From contig CAYTTR010000001.1 in NCBI GenBank assembly GCA_964440805.1, forward strand, positions 62,001 through 126,000: a stretch of 64,000 nt of DNA. The letters run 5' to 3'. The position numbers and the translations under genes were made by a program. Shown one piece after another: positions 37,373-46,060 of the stretch. Position 1 is the first letter of the stretch. The number at the start of each line of letters is the position of its first letter. Below the pieces are notes generated by a model. It was not told where the DNA came from. It did not search any database and was given only the letters and a program-made list of their open reading frames with translations. Source of the stretch: CAYTTR01 sp964440805. GTDB taxonomy: Bacteria; Acidobacteriota; Aminicenantia; Aminicenantales; Aminicenantaceae.

Positions 37373-38991
37373 CTGTCCTCCTTTTTTTCATAACCGGATC
37401 CGTAGAGAATCAGTCCCGGTTTTTTTCCCGTATGACGGTTGTCCGCCACCACAATTTCTCCATTGACTATGACATAATTAAGACCTTGACTATACTGATG
37501 AGGGTTGGAATAAGTGGCTTGATCCTTAAATTCCCGGGGATTAAAAATGGTTAGGTCGGCAAACATACTTATCTGAATCAAGCCTCGTCTTTCTAAACGA
37601 AAAACCTGAGCCGGAAGAGAAGTCATCTTCTTAACTGCTTCTTCTACGGTAAGAACACCTTTTTCTCTTACGTAGGCAGAAAATATCCTGGGGAAGGTTC
37701 CGTAATTCCGGGGATGCGGCACCCCTTCATTCAATATCTGTACTCCTCCGTCTGATGCGTGCATGGTATAGGTAAGCTTCATCAGCTCTTCCACATCTTT
37801 CTCATCCATTTGAAAAAAAACACCCTGAGCTCCTCCGTTCTTCTCAATTTCAATTATCAAATCAGCTGCCTGGCTGACACCGGGTTTAATTCCCTTGGCC
37901 AGCAAAATTTCCTTTATATTTTTACCTTCATATTCAGGATTTTTCTGACAGGAGGCAATATAGATTGTTTCCAGCATATCTATTCTCTTACTGGAAGACA
38001 ATCTTTTCTCAATGATAAATTCTTTAACTTTATTGTAGATTTCGGGATCATTCAGACGCTGGATGAATTTTTCCCTGCCCCCTTCAAAAACAAAAGAAGG
38101 GAAACTGCTGGTAAAACCGGATGAGGTGGCGGTATAAGGGTATTGGTCGAGGAAAACTTCTATTCCTTTGTTTCTGGCTTTTTCTACCGGGTCTGTAATT
38201 CTTTCCGTCTCATTCCAGATACTATCTTTGGCCAATTTGATATGAGAGATTAAGACCGGAATGTTGTTTTTTTCTCCAACAGTGATGGCCTCTTCAATAG
38301 CTTCTGTTATACGGTCTCCTTGATCCCTGATATGGGAAGTATAAACACCTCCATATGGAGCCACGGCCGATGCCAGTTCAACAATTTCTTCGGTAGTTGA
38401 ATATATTCCGGGAAGATAGGCTAAACCGGTGGAAAATCCCAGGGCCCCTGCTTTCATCTCTTGATTGATAAGTTCTTTCATCCGCTTCATTTCATCAGCA
38501 GAAGGAGGGCCTACACGATATTCCATAACCTCTTGTCGAATTGTATTGTGACCTATTAGACAACCGAAATTAGGGGAAATTCCAATCTTTTCCGCTTGTT
38601 GGAAAAGTTCATTTAAAGGATAAGGATGGCCGCCGCAGTTACCCCCAATAATGGTAGTCACCCCTTGCATGATATAGTTATCAACAGTAGGAATCTTTAA
38701 AATTCCTCTGTCGCAATGGGTATGGACATCAATAAACCCGGGAGCAACAATCAATCCCTCAGCCTCAATTATTATCTTTCCTGAAGAACGGTCAATCCAA
38801 CCGATTTTCTCAATTAAACTGCCTTTGATTCCGATATCGGCCTTGAACCACGGATTCCCGGTGCCGTTTATAACCCATCCGTTCTTGATTATCAGATCAT
38901 ATTCCGAAGAATATGCTCCGACCTTGACAAAAAAAACAAAACAGACCGTTAATCCCAGGAAAAGACACAGAAGTGTTTTTATTTCTCTCAT
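37369..38991 (-). CDS. Exported N-acyl-D-amino-acid deacylase (amidohydrolase)
   Basis: 540 residues with an N-terminal signal peptide (1-26). It belongs to the amidohydrolase superfamily: PGFIDVHTHCDRG holds the first metal ligands, GGNCGG a conserved loop and TSHIRDQGDR a later His. The C-terminal KPGLILYGSGY and NYVIVNGEIV match D-aminoacylase/dihydroorotase-like proteins. It probably releases D-amino acids from acylated forms in the periplasm. First gene of the aminoacylase-cupin-cyclase-like unit. Confidence 0.9.
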   Translation of the reverse strand: MREIKTLLCLFLGLTVCFVFFVKVGAYSSEYDLIIKNGWVINGTGNPWFKADIGIKGSLIEKIGWIDRSSGKIIIEAEGLIVAPGFIDVHTHCDRGILKIPTVDNYIMQGVTTIIGGNCGGHPYPLNELFQQAEKIGISPNFGCLIGHNTIRQEVMEYRVGPPSADEMKRMKELINQEMKAGALGFSTGLAYLPGIYSTTEEIVELASAVAPYGGVYTSHIRDQGDRITEAIEEAITVGEKNNIPVLISHIKLAKDSIWNETERITDPVEKARNKGIEVFLDQYPYTATSSGFTSSFPSFVFEGGREKFIQRLNDPEIYNKVKEFIIEKRLSSSKRIDMLETIYIASCQKNPEYEGKNIKEILLAKGIKPGVSQAADLIIEIEKNGGAQGVFFQMDEKDVEELMKLTYTMHASDGGVQILNEGVPHPRNYGTFPRIFSAYVREKGVLTVEEAVKKMTSLPAQVFRLERRGLIQISMFADLTIFNPREFKDQATYSNPHQYSQGLNYVIVNGEIVVADNRHTGKKPGLILYGSGYEKKEDS

Positions 38992-39045
38992 ATGCTTTCT
39001 CCTTGGAATTATTAATTTTAAGCTATATAGGAAATTTCTGTCAAT

Positions 39046-39145
39046 TTTAATTTCTGCGAATGCCTTCTACTTTTCTCACTCTTCTCGCCTTTCTATCTTT
39101 TATCCTTCCAAACAAACTGAAAAAACTAGATAAACGCGAGTAATA
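39046..39145. repeat. Degenerate 9-bp-period intergenic repeat, copy 3
   Basis: Pyrimidine-rich units CTTTTCTCA, CTCTTCTCG and CCTTTCTAT are followed by the inverted arm AAACAAACTGAAAAAACTAG, as in copies 4 and 5. The run AAACGCGAGTAATACC resembles the reverse complement of the end of copy 2. Confidence 0.65.
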
Positions 39146-39175
39146 CCTGTAACGCAATAAACTCATTTCTTCAGG

Positions 39176-39213
39176 AAAAAGGGAGTCCCTTTGGGGAACG
39201 TCCCCCTTTTTTT
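39176..39213. repeat. REP-like palindrome, copy 2
   Basis: GGGAGTCCCTTTGGGGAACG followed by TCCCCC and flanked by poly-A and poly-T runs. It is nearly identical to the element after rho (2664-2694). The flanking A/T tracts would also make it a bidirectional terminator. Confidence 0.65.
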
Positions 39214-39285
39214 CTGGACAAATTTGCAGCCTGAATATAGCATACAATCTTGAAGTTCAATCTCAATCAGGGAGGTTATCCTGCC

Positions 39286-40056
39286 ATGAAATTAAGATTC
39301 AATTGGATAGTCCAATTAAGTTTAGTCCTGGTACTGGCTTCAGCCCTAACTTACTTCATTCACTATTTAATTTTCAGGAATGTTCACCATATTTTTATTT
39401 ATATGATAGGAGATATGGGTTTTCTTTTTCTTGATGTCCTTTTGGTCATTGTCCTTATTGAAAGACTCCTTGCCCAAAGGGAAAAACGCTCCACCATGAA
39501 AAAGCTCAACATGGTTATTGGCGCTTTCTTTAGTGAAGTCGGTTTGGAGCTTCTGGAGATGTTTTCAATTTTTATTGAGAATGCCGGTCAGCTAAAGGAA
39601 AAACTGACCATAAAAAGCGACTGGACACAAAAAGATTTTAAAAAAGCAGCTGAGGCAGCCATCCGGTTTCCTTATTCAGCAAAAATCGACAAGAAAGAAT
39701 TGATTCATTTAAGAGATTTTCTCCAGGATAAGCGGACCTTCCTCCTTCGGTTGCTGGAGAACCCGAATCTCTTGGAACATGAGAGTTTCACTGATTTACT
39801 CTGGGCTGTTTTCCATTTGGGAGAAGAACTGGATTTTCGGGGCGACAAACTGACTCAGCTCCCTGAATCTGATTATGAACACCTTATAGGAGATTTGAAA
39901 CGTGCCTATTCCCAGTTAACCCGCGAATGGATTAACTACACCTGTCACTTAAAAGACAGTTATCCGTTTCTCTTTTCCCTGGCTCAAAGGATAAATCCCT
40001 TAAATCCCTCAGCCTCTCCTATTATTATAACCGAAGCTCAATCTTCTTCCCTTTGA
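39286..40056 (+). CDS. Membrane protein with cytoplasmic helical domain, unknown function
   Basis: 256 residues from the ATG at 39286, chosen because GGGAGG lies about 10 bp upstream. Two transmembrane helices (about 8-27 and 37-62) are followed by a ~190-residue charged helical domain. No family is recognised with certainty. The last 19 bp overlap the end of phoU on the opposite strand, so it is convergent with the phosphate operon. Confidence 0.75.
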   Translation: MKLRFNWIVQLSLVLVLASALTYFIHYLIFRNVHHIFIYMIGDMGFLFLDVLLVIVLIERLLAQREKRSTMKKLNMVIGAFFSEVGLELLEMFSIFIENAGQLKEKLTIKSDWTQKDFKKAAEAAIRFPYSAKIDKKELIHLRDFLQDKRTFLLRLLENPNLLEHESFTDLLWAVFHLGEELDFRGDKLTQLPESDYEHLIGDLKRAYSQLTREWINYTCHLKDSYPFLFSLAQRINPLNPSASPIIITEAQSSSL

Positions 40057-40694
40057 TGCTTAATTATTTCTCCCTTAACGATATAAATGACATCCTCGCA
40101 GATATTGGTTGACAGGTCGGCAATCCTCTCAAGATTATTGGAAATTCTCATCAGTTGAAGAGCTCTTTCGATTGTTGAAGGATCTGAGAGCATATAAGTT
40201 ATTAATTCCCTGTATATTTGTTCTTGAAGATTATCAATTATATTATCCCGTTCACAAACACTTTTGGCTAAAACAGGGTCTTCCTCCACAAAAGAATCAA
40301 GGCTGTCTTTGACCATAGAAATTGCCGTTTCTCCCATAACCGGAATATCGATTAAAGGTTTAACTTGAGGTTTGTTTATAAGAAAAAGAGCCGATTCAGC
40401 GATATTTACGGCATGATCCGCCATGCGTTCAAGGTCATTATTCATTTGAAGGATCATCAGAATGGCTCTTAAATCTTTGGCCCTGGGCTGGAACCTGGCT
40501 ATGATTACGGTTCCGTTCTCTTCAATATTTATTTCAAAATCATTGGCCTTATTTTCATCTCCATTAATAACTTCCCTCAGCAAATTTTCATTTTTTTCTT
40601 TAAGACCCGAAAGGCTTTTTTCTATCATTCGTTCGACCAAACCTGAAAACTCCACCACTTCCTTTTTTATTTTTATTATTTCGGCTGCCAGCAT
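40038..40694 (-). CDS. phoU: Phosphate transport system regulator PhoU
   Basis: 218-residue PhoU with two three-helix repeats, each carrying the acidic metal-binding signature (ERMADHAVNIAE and NLERIADLSTNICED). It links PstSCAB occupancy to PhoR, keeping the kinase inactive when phosphate is plentiful. It is the last gene of the pst operon, after the arsenate reductase. Confidence 0.96.
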   Translation of the reverse strand: MLAAEIIKIKKEVVEFSGLVERMIEKSLSGLKEKNENLLREVINGDENKANDFEINIEENGTVIIARFQPRAKDLRAILMILQMNNDLERMADHAVNIAESALFLINKPQVKPLIDIPVMGETAISMVKDSLDSFVEEDPVLAKSVCERDNIIDNLQEQIYRELITYMLSDPSTIERALQLMRISNNLERIADLSTNICEDVIYIVKGEIIKHQREED

Positions 40695-40718
40695 CTTTCC
40701 TCCAAATAATTCCTGGCC

Positions 40719-41132
40719 TCAGGAAAAAGTTACTCTTAACCAAGAATCAATCTCATCTCTTATTTCCCTAAACTTGTTTAAAATTTCCTCCGGGCTTCCG
40801 GAAAATGCGGCCGGATCCGCAAAGCTTTTATGAATCCTGGATCCTTTTCCGGGGAAAAAGGGACAGGATTCTTTGGCTGTATCACAGACAGTGACAATAT
40901 AATCAAATTTTGTTTCTATAAATTCATGAACACTTTTTGATTCAGCTTGAGAGATATCAAGGCCGATTTCTTTCATAACCTGAACAGCCATGGGGTGAAC
41001 TCTGCCGGGCTCGGTGCCGGCGCTTGAAACCTGATACTTGTCTCCTGCTATGGAAGTAAGTAAAGCTTCCGCCATTTGAGACCGGGCAGAATTATGAGTA
41101 CAAATAAAAAGAACTTTTTTCTTTTTTTTCAT
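40719..41132 (-). CDS. arsC: Arsenate reductase, thioredoxin-coupled (low-molecular-weight phosphatase fold)
   Basis: 137 residues. The P-loop CTHNSARS (Cys11, Arg17) matches low-molecular-weight phosphatases and pI258-type ArsC. The second and third redox cysteines, Cys83 and Cys90 in VCDTAKESCPFF, have the spacing of the ArsC Cys82/Cys89 pair and distinguish it from tyrosine phosphatases. It reduces arsenate taken up by mistake through phosphate transporters. It lies 12 bp after pstB and 24 bp before phoU, so it should be induced with phosphate uptake. No ars efflux gene is in the window. Confidence 0.9.
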   Translation of the reverse strand: MKKKKKVLFICTHNSARSQMAEALLTSIAGDKYQVSSAGTEPGRVHPMAVQVMKEIGLDISQAESKSVHEFIETKFDYIVTVCDTAKESCPFFPGKGSRIHKSFADPAAFSGSPEEILNKFREIRDEIDSWLRVTFS

Positions 41133-41144
41133 TTCAATCCCTTT

Positions 41145-41906
41145 TTAGCCAAATCTTCCGCTTAGATATTCCTCGGTTAATTTTTCCTTGGGAACAGTAA
41201 ACATTTCATCGGTAGGTGCATATTCTATTAGACTCCCAAGATAAAGAAAGGCGGTGAATTGGGAGACTCTGGCTGCCTGCTGCATGTTGTGGGTAACAAT
41301 AACAATGGTATAGTCTTTACTCAATTTTTCAATAAGCTCCTCAATTTTTTTGGTGGATATCGGATCTAAGCTGGCACAAGGCTCGTCAAAGAGAATCACT
41401 TCCGGTTCAACTGCCAGACACCGGGCAATGCATAATCTTTGCTGTTGCCCTCCGGAAAGCGACAAGGCGTTTTCATGAAGCCTGTCCTTAACTTCATCCC
41501 ATAAAGCCGATTTATGGAGAGATTCTTCAACCTTGTTCTGGATTTTTTTTCTATCTTTTAGGCCATTGATCTTTAGCCCATAACTCAGGTTATCAAAAAT
41601 ACTTTTAGGAAAAGGATTTGGTTTCTGGAAGACCATACCTATCCGGCGCCTGATTTCGACCGCATCTATTCCCTGAGAAAAAATATTTTGATCATCCAGA
41701 TAAATCTCCCCTTCGAACCTGGTTCCGGGGATTAATTCATTCATTCTGTTGAAAAGACGGATAAAAGTTGATTTTCCACATCCTGAGGGCCCGATTAAAG
41801 CGGTCACTTTATTTTTATATATATCCAGACTAATGTTTTTCAAAGCCTGGGTTTTTCTGTAGAAAAAATTTACGTTTTTCACCCTTATTTTAACCTGATC
41901 ATGCAT
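41145..41906 (-). CDS. pstB: Phosphate import ATP-binding protein PstB
   Basis: ABC ATPase of 253 residues that drives phosphate import. Walker A GPSGCGKST, Q-loop, signature LSGGQQQRLCIA and Walker B VILFDEPCASLD are present. The ATG at 41906 is chosen because GAGGTG lies just upstream; it overlaps the pstA stop by 8 bp. Confidence 0.97.
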   Translation of the reverse strand: MHDQVKIRVKNVNFFYRKTQALKNISLDIYKNKVTALIGPSGCGKSTFIRLFNRMNELIPGTRFEGEIYLDDQNIFSQGIDAVEIRRRIGMVFQKPNPFPKSIFDNLSYGLKINGLKDRKKIQNKVEESLHKSALWDEVKDRLHENALSLSGGQQQRLCIARCLAVEPEVILFDEPCASLDPISTKKIEELIEKLSKDYTIVIVTHNMQQAARVSQFTAFLYLGSLIEYAPTDEMFTVPKEKLTEEYLSGRFG

Positions 41907-42750
41907 GTTCACCTCTGTATTTCTGCCTGAGAACAATGGCTACTGCTGAGATGGAAAGAACCAAGAATAAAAGTAAAAGAGCGCAGCCGTAAGCGATTTG
42001 AGTCTGTTCCTGGGGATGGGTGCCTTCGGTCATAAGAGCGTAGATATGGAAAGGTAAAACCATAACTTCAGAAAAGATTGAATCAGGAAAACCGCGAGTG
42101 TAAAAAGTGGCTGCGGTAAATAAAATGGGAGCGGTTTCTCCGGCTACCCGACCGATACTTAAGATAACTCCGGTTAGTATGCCGGGCATAGCGGTCGGAA
42201 CGACAATTTTTTTAATAGTCTGCCAATGAGTGGCTCCGACCGCTAAAGAAGCTTCCCGGTAAGATTGAGGGACAGCCAACAGCGCTTCCTGAGCGGCTGA
42301 AATAATCTGGGGAAGCACCAGAATTCCTAGAGTCAAACAACCGGAAAGGGCTGAGACTCCAAACCCGAATATTTTAACAAAAACAGCCAAACCGAACAGC
42401 CCGAAAACAATAGAAGGTACTCCGGCTAAATTATTTATACTCATTCTGATTATATTAACAATTAATCCCTTGGGAGAATACTCAGTCAAATAAACAGCAC
42501 AGGCAACTCCAAGGGGAACTGCAAATATAATAGCTCCGATAACAAGATACAGGGTGCCGACTACAGCCGGCCCCACCCCGCCGGCAGTCATAGCTTCTCT
42601 GGGAACGGAGGTAAGAAATTCCCATGATATAACCCTGAATCCACGTACAGAAATAAAATAAATAATTACTCCCAAAAAGAAAATTGTTACCATCATGGAT
42701 AAAGAAATTGCGGTGAAACCGAGAACTTGAGATGTTTTTTTCCGTCTCAT
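41899..42750 (-). CDS. pstA: Phosphate transport permease PstA
   Basis: Inner-membrane permease of 283 residues with six hydrophobic segments. The ABC-permease loop EASLAVGATHWQTIKKIVVPTAMPGI contacts PstB. It overlaps pstC by 4 bp (ATGA). Confidence 0.96.
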   Translation of the reverse strand: MRRKKTSQVLGFTAISLSMMVTIFFLGVIIYFISVRGFRVISWEFLTSVPREAMTAGGVGPAVVGTLYLVIGAIIFAVPLGVACAVYLTEYSPKGLIVNIIRMSINNLAGVPSIVFGLFGLAVFVKIFGFGVSALSGCLTLGILVLPQIISAAQEALLAVPQSYREASLAVGATHWQTIKKIVVPTAMPGILTGVILSIGRVAGETAPILFTAATFYTRGFPDSIFSEVMVLPFHIYALMTEGTHPQEQTQIAYGCALLLLFLVLSISAVAIVLRQKYRGEHA

Positions 42751-43643
42751 TGTCCCAAACCAAGTTTCAAACGATAGCGCCGGCTAACTAATTCAGCAAT
42801 AATATTAAAAATAAAAGTAATAAAAAAAAGTATCAATCCAATGACAAATAATGAATGATAATGAAGACTTCCCACCACGGTTTCACCCATTTCAGCAGCG
42901 ATGGTGGCGGTCATGGGTCGAACCGGCTGAAAAAATGATGTGGGAACAACCGCTGCTCCCCCGCAAACCATTAGAACAGTCATTGTTTCACCTATAGCCC
43001 GGCTCATTCCCAAAATTATGGAAGTGGATATGCCGGAAGCTGCAGCCGGAAAGACTACTTTGGTTAAAGTTTGCCACCTATTAGCACCTACTGCCAGAGA
43101 TGCTTCCCTGAAGCTTCGGGGAACAAAACTCAAGGCATCCTCAGAGATACTGCATACTGTCGGCGTAGCCATGATTCCTAATATGAGGCTGCCGGTAAAA
43201 GCGGTCAAGCCGACCGGAAGATTGAGTATTTTTTGTAAAAAAGGAGCTACAATTACCATGCCGAAAAAACCGTAAACAATGGACGGTATTCCAGCCAGAA
43301 TTTCAATAACCGGTTTTAAAATAATTTTTATTTTATTGGGCGCAAGTTCATTAATGAAAAGAGCGCTTCCTATGCCCAAAGGAAGGCAGACAGCTACGGC
43401 TCCAGCAGTTACCCAGAAAGATGCCAGAATCAAGGGAAAAATACCGAACTCAGGCTCCTCATGAGTAGGATACCAATACTTACCGAAAATAAAATCAAAA
43501 AAACCGACCTCTTTAAAAGTCGGCAGTCCCTCTATAAAAAGAGTAAACGTAATTCCGACCAGGAAAAGAAGGGAAGCAAAGGCCAAGCCGGCTAAAATCA
43601 CTTTGTATATACTCTCTTTAATTCTTCTGGCCTTTGCTTCCAT
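42747..43643 (-). CDS. pstC: Phosphate transport permease PstC
   Basis: Inner-membrane permease of 298 residues with six hydrophobic segments and the EAA loop EASLAVGANRWQTLTKVVFPAA. GIPSIVYGFFG is a typical PstC/PstA motif. A 239-bp gap with two repeat elements separates it from pstS upstream. Confidence 0.96.
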   Translation of the reverse strand: MEAKARRIKESIYKVILAGLAFASLLFLVGITFTLFIEGLPTFKEVGFFDFIFGKYWYPTHEEPEFGIFPLILASFWVTAGAVAVCLPLGIGSALFINELAPNKIKIILKPVIEILAGIPSIVYGFFGMVIVAPFLQKILNLPVGLTAFTGSLILGIMATPTVCSISEDALSFVPRSFREASLAVGANRWQTLTKVVFPAAASGISTSIILGMSRAIGETMTVLMVCGGAAVVPTSFFQPVRPMTATIAAEMGETVVGSLHYHSLFVIGLILFFITFIFNIIAELVSRRYRLKLGLGQ

Positions 43644-43663
43644 AATAACCGTACCTAATTAAA

Positions 43664-43709
43664 ACTAATTACCCATAGCCGTCTTGCCACCCACAACGAA
43701 TGAAAGTGA
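43664..43709 (-). repeat. 46-bp intergenic repeat, copy A
   Basis: About 42 of 46 bases match the block at 56731-56776; a degenerate copy lies near 51879. In both clear cases the block starts about 20 bp upstream of a minus-strand start codon, between two genes of one transcription unit. Function is unknown. Confidence 0.7.
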
Positions 43710-43737
43710 TCATTTTTAATTTCTGCAGACGCCGATT

Positions 43738-43884
43738 ACTTTTCTAGCTTGTCTCGCCCATCTAAGTTGTTTATCTCGTTTGGCTGGTTTATCTTGTTTA
43801 TTTAGTCTCAATTTTATCCCCGGCCTCGCCTTTCTCTTTCTTTTGACTGAATAGACTGAACAGACCGAATAGACTTATTAGACT
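43738..43884. repeat. Degenerate 9-bp-period intergenic repeat, copy 4
   Basis: Left arm units CTAGCTTGT, CTCGCCCAT, CTAAGTTGT and TTATCTCGT are followed by an inverted right arm, GACTGAATAGACTGAACAGA and CCGAATAGAC. The arms can pair, giving a long imperfect hairpin. The right end reaches the pstS stop codon. Confidence 0.7.
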
Positions 43885-44701
43885 ATTTAACCGCAATAAA
43901 TCCCGCTTTTTCCACCAGTTTCTGGCCGTCTGGACTGAGGATAAAGTTGATAAAACCGGCTATTTCACCGGTAGGTTTCTCGTTGGTATACATGAAGAGT
44001 TTCCGGGAAAGAAGGTAGGATCCGTTAAGAACGTTTTCTTCTGTCGGCTCCAACTCATTAATTTTAACAGCTTTGACTGCCGAAGATAAGTAACCCAGGC
44101 CGACATAACCGATTGCACCCGGTGTAGTCGAAACAGTCTGAGCAACGGCATTGTTTGAAGCGTTGAGTAGAGAATCGGGGCGTACTTTCTCTTTATCCAA
44201 GGCCAGTTCATTAAAAGTTTCAAACGTTCCGCTGGCACTGTCTCTTGAAATAACCACTATTTTCCCTTTTTTACCGCCCACATCCGACCAATTGGATATT
44301 TTCCCCGTATAGATATCTTTTATCTGCTGCTTGGTTAAAGAATCGACTTGGTTTGAAGGGTGGACGATAACAGCAATTCCATCTATGGCCACTACATTTT
44401 CATAAATATCAACTCCTTTTTCCCGGGCAAGTTTAACTTCTTTTTCCTTGATATTCCTGGAAGAGTCTCCAATATCGGCAGTACCGTCAATAATCGAAGC
44501 TATACCCACACCTGAACCTCCTCCCTGCACAGATATAGTAACATCGGAATGCTGGTTCATATAAGCTTCGGCACAAGCCTGAGCTATAGGAAGGACAGTT
44601 GTCGAACCTTTGATGGTAATAGTCTTGGAAGCGGCATTTCCGGTTACAAGACCGAATCCAGCTACTCCCAGCAAGATTGTTAAAAATAATTTGTTTTTCA
44701 T
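43883..44701 (-). CDS. pstS: Phosphate ABC transporter substrate-binding protein PstS
   Basis: Periplasmic phosphate-binding protein of 272 residues with a signal peptide (1-24). The phosphate-binding motifs are TIKGSTTVLPIAQ, QGGGSGVGIASI, SRDSASGTFETF and TPGAIGYVG. It follows the porin gene by 21 bp, so outer-membrane entry and periplasmic capture are co-expressed. Confidence 0.96.
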   Translation of the reverse strand: MKNKLFLTILLGVAGFGLVTGNAASKTITIKGSTTVLPIAQACAEAYMNQHSDVTISVQGGGSGVGIASIIDGTADIGDSSRNIKEKEVKLAREKGVDIYENVVAIDGIAVIVHPSNQVDSLTKQQIKDIYTGKISNWSDVGGKKGKIVVISRDSASGTFETFNELALDKEKVRPDSLLNASNNAVAQTVSTTPGAIGYVGLGYLSSAVKAVKINELEPTEENVLNGSYLLSRKLFMYTNEKPTGEIAGFINFILSPDGQKLVEKAGFIAVK

Positions 44702-44722
44702 TTTTTAATCTCCTTTTTAATT

Positions 44723-45742
44723 TTAAAATTTAAACCAAAGAGTGAAATTAGCATAAATGTCTTCAGCCGGCTTTTCCCCTGTTTCAGGCTCATCGTAAAA
44801 GACATACTTTATATTGGGAATTAACCAAATGTTTTTAACCGTTTGCCAGCTCAAGGCTCCCACTATGAAGTTGGATTTAACATTATTGGCGAAAGGAACA
44901 TAGCTAATTTTAGAGCCGCTGAAACTTTCTTCCCAGCCGTTACCGAAAGTCTTGTCAAATCGACCTATGAGGTCAACGGTTGAGGAAGCTTTGACTACTG
45001 CAAAAACGGAAAATACTCCGTAGTCAAGAGATGTTTCCCCGTGGTCGTAGTGTTTGTTGGAATACAGGAGGCCGAACCTACCCCAGTCTCCTGAATAGGC
45101 GGCGAATCCCTGGTATACATAGTAAGTCTTGTCCCCGGCTTTGGATTCCAGATCCCCATAGGCTTCCAGGTACAGCCCTTTTACCGGCTCAAACCCCAAG
45201 CTCCCGTAAATTGTTTTACCTTTATCGGTTTCCGCTTTGTTGGAAGAACCGTTACCATACATGAGTACATAAGTACTCTTCTTGCCTGAATCCAAATGTC
45301 CCTTAATTGATATGCCAAAATCGCGAGAAGAACGGAGCTTTAAAAGATCTAAGGGAGTTTTCTCCAAAGCGCGATAACCCCAGATCTTTTCTACCGTTTC
45401 AAATGTCGGAGTTCCCTGAATACCGGCCTTCATATCCTGTCCCCTCAGTTTGAATTGAAGATAGGCATCTTTGACAAAAGGGTTCAGAGAACTGCTGCTT
45501 CTAAAATCCCCCGGACTGTTCATCTCGAAGCGCAGTCTCATTTTGATGCTGTCGGTAAGACTGTTGTCATACTGGAAATAAATCCGGCGTAGCCAAAAGC
45601 CGTGTTGACCTTCAATGTCTTCACTATGCTGATTAACCACTGAATAATATTCACTGATCATGTAACCGCTCAGTTTTCCCTGAGCAATACCTGACGAAAA
45701 AACTAATCCCATTGCTAGAAAAATCATAATTACTTTTTTCAT
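44723..45742 (-). CDS. Outer-membrane porin-like β-barrel, probable phosphate channel
   Basis: 339 residues with a signal peptide (1-20), many alternating amphipathic strands and a C-terminal FTLWFKF ending in Phe, the β-barrel assembly signal. The N-terminal FWLRRIYFQYDNSLTDSIKM resembles OprO/OprP-type porins. Its place directly before pstS and behind a Pho-box-like array supports a role in phosphate entry. Selectivity is inferred from context. Confidence 0.8.
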   Translation of the reverse strand: MKKVIMIFLAMGLVFSSGIAQGKLSGYMISEYYSVVNQHSEDIEGQHGFWLRRIYFQYDNSLTDSIKMRLRFEMNSPGDFRSSSSLNPFVKDAYLQFKLRGQDMKAGIQGTPTFETVEKIWGYRALEKTPLDLLKLRSSRDFGISIKGHLDSGKKSTYVLMYGNGSSNKAETDKGKTIYGSLGFEPVKGLYLEAYGDLESKAGDKTYYVYQGFAAYSGDWGRFGLLYSNKHYDHGETSLDYGVFSVFAVVKASSTVDLIGRFDKTFGNGWEESFSGSKISYVPFANNVKSNFIVGALSWQTVKNIWLIPNIKYVFYDEPETGEKPAEDIYANFTLWFKF

Positions 45743-45859
45743 TAGTTTTTCTCCTTTTTAAGTTTTTTATGTTTTTTCTTTTCTCATAAATTATTTTCTT
45801 ATCTCCATTAAACTTCCTGGGCAATTTCAATAGGTTCGGGTATATAATCAGGTCTATTT

Positions 45860-45903
45860 GTTAAATAAAAATAAATTATATGTTAATTTTCAGTTAAAAA
45901 TTA
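45860..45903 (-). promoter_or_regulatory. Pho-box-like array of four 11-bp units
   Basis: On the minus strand TTAAC occurs at 45897, 45886 and 45864, with TTTAT in the remaining unit, all at multiples of 11 bp. This matches PhoB/PhoP binding sites, which are TTAACA-like or CTGTCAT-like repeats spaced by 11 bp. It is centred about 140 bp upstream of the porin start, with a TATATA-like -10 sequence (45841-45847) just downstream. Confidence 0.6.
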
Positions 45904-45931
45904 ATAAAGAGCATCTGGTGTGTCCGAAGGG

Positions 45932-46060
45932 TAAAAAAGGCCGATTTAAGATGAAATATAATGAAAATGTTTTAGAAACCTACTTTATACACGTACGTCT
46001 TAAGAAATCATCTTACCTTGTTCATTCTATTTGTGATATAAAGAGTATCGGCCTTTTTTA
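45932..46060. other. 129-bp segment bounded by a perfect 14-bp inverted repeat
   Basis: TAAAAAAGGCCGAT at 45932-45945 is exactly inverted at 46047-46060. Both RNA strands could close the stem and end in a U-run, so it may be a large-loop terminator or structured RNA. It could also be a miniature inverted-repeat remnant. Confidence 0.55.

Larger units (their letters stand above)
38992..39285. other. Intergenic region with two repeat families
   Basis: No gene was seen. The 9-bp-period element and a REP-like palindrome occupy most of it. A GGGAGG ribosome-binding site for the plus-strand membrane protein lies at its right end. Confidence 0.6.

Noticed and set aside
40719..41132. Low-molecular-weight protein tyrosine phosphatase
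   Set aside because: The additional Cys83/Cys90 pair with seven-residue spacing is characteristic of thioredoxin-coupled arsenate reductase.
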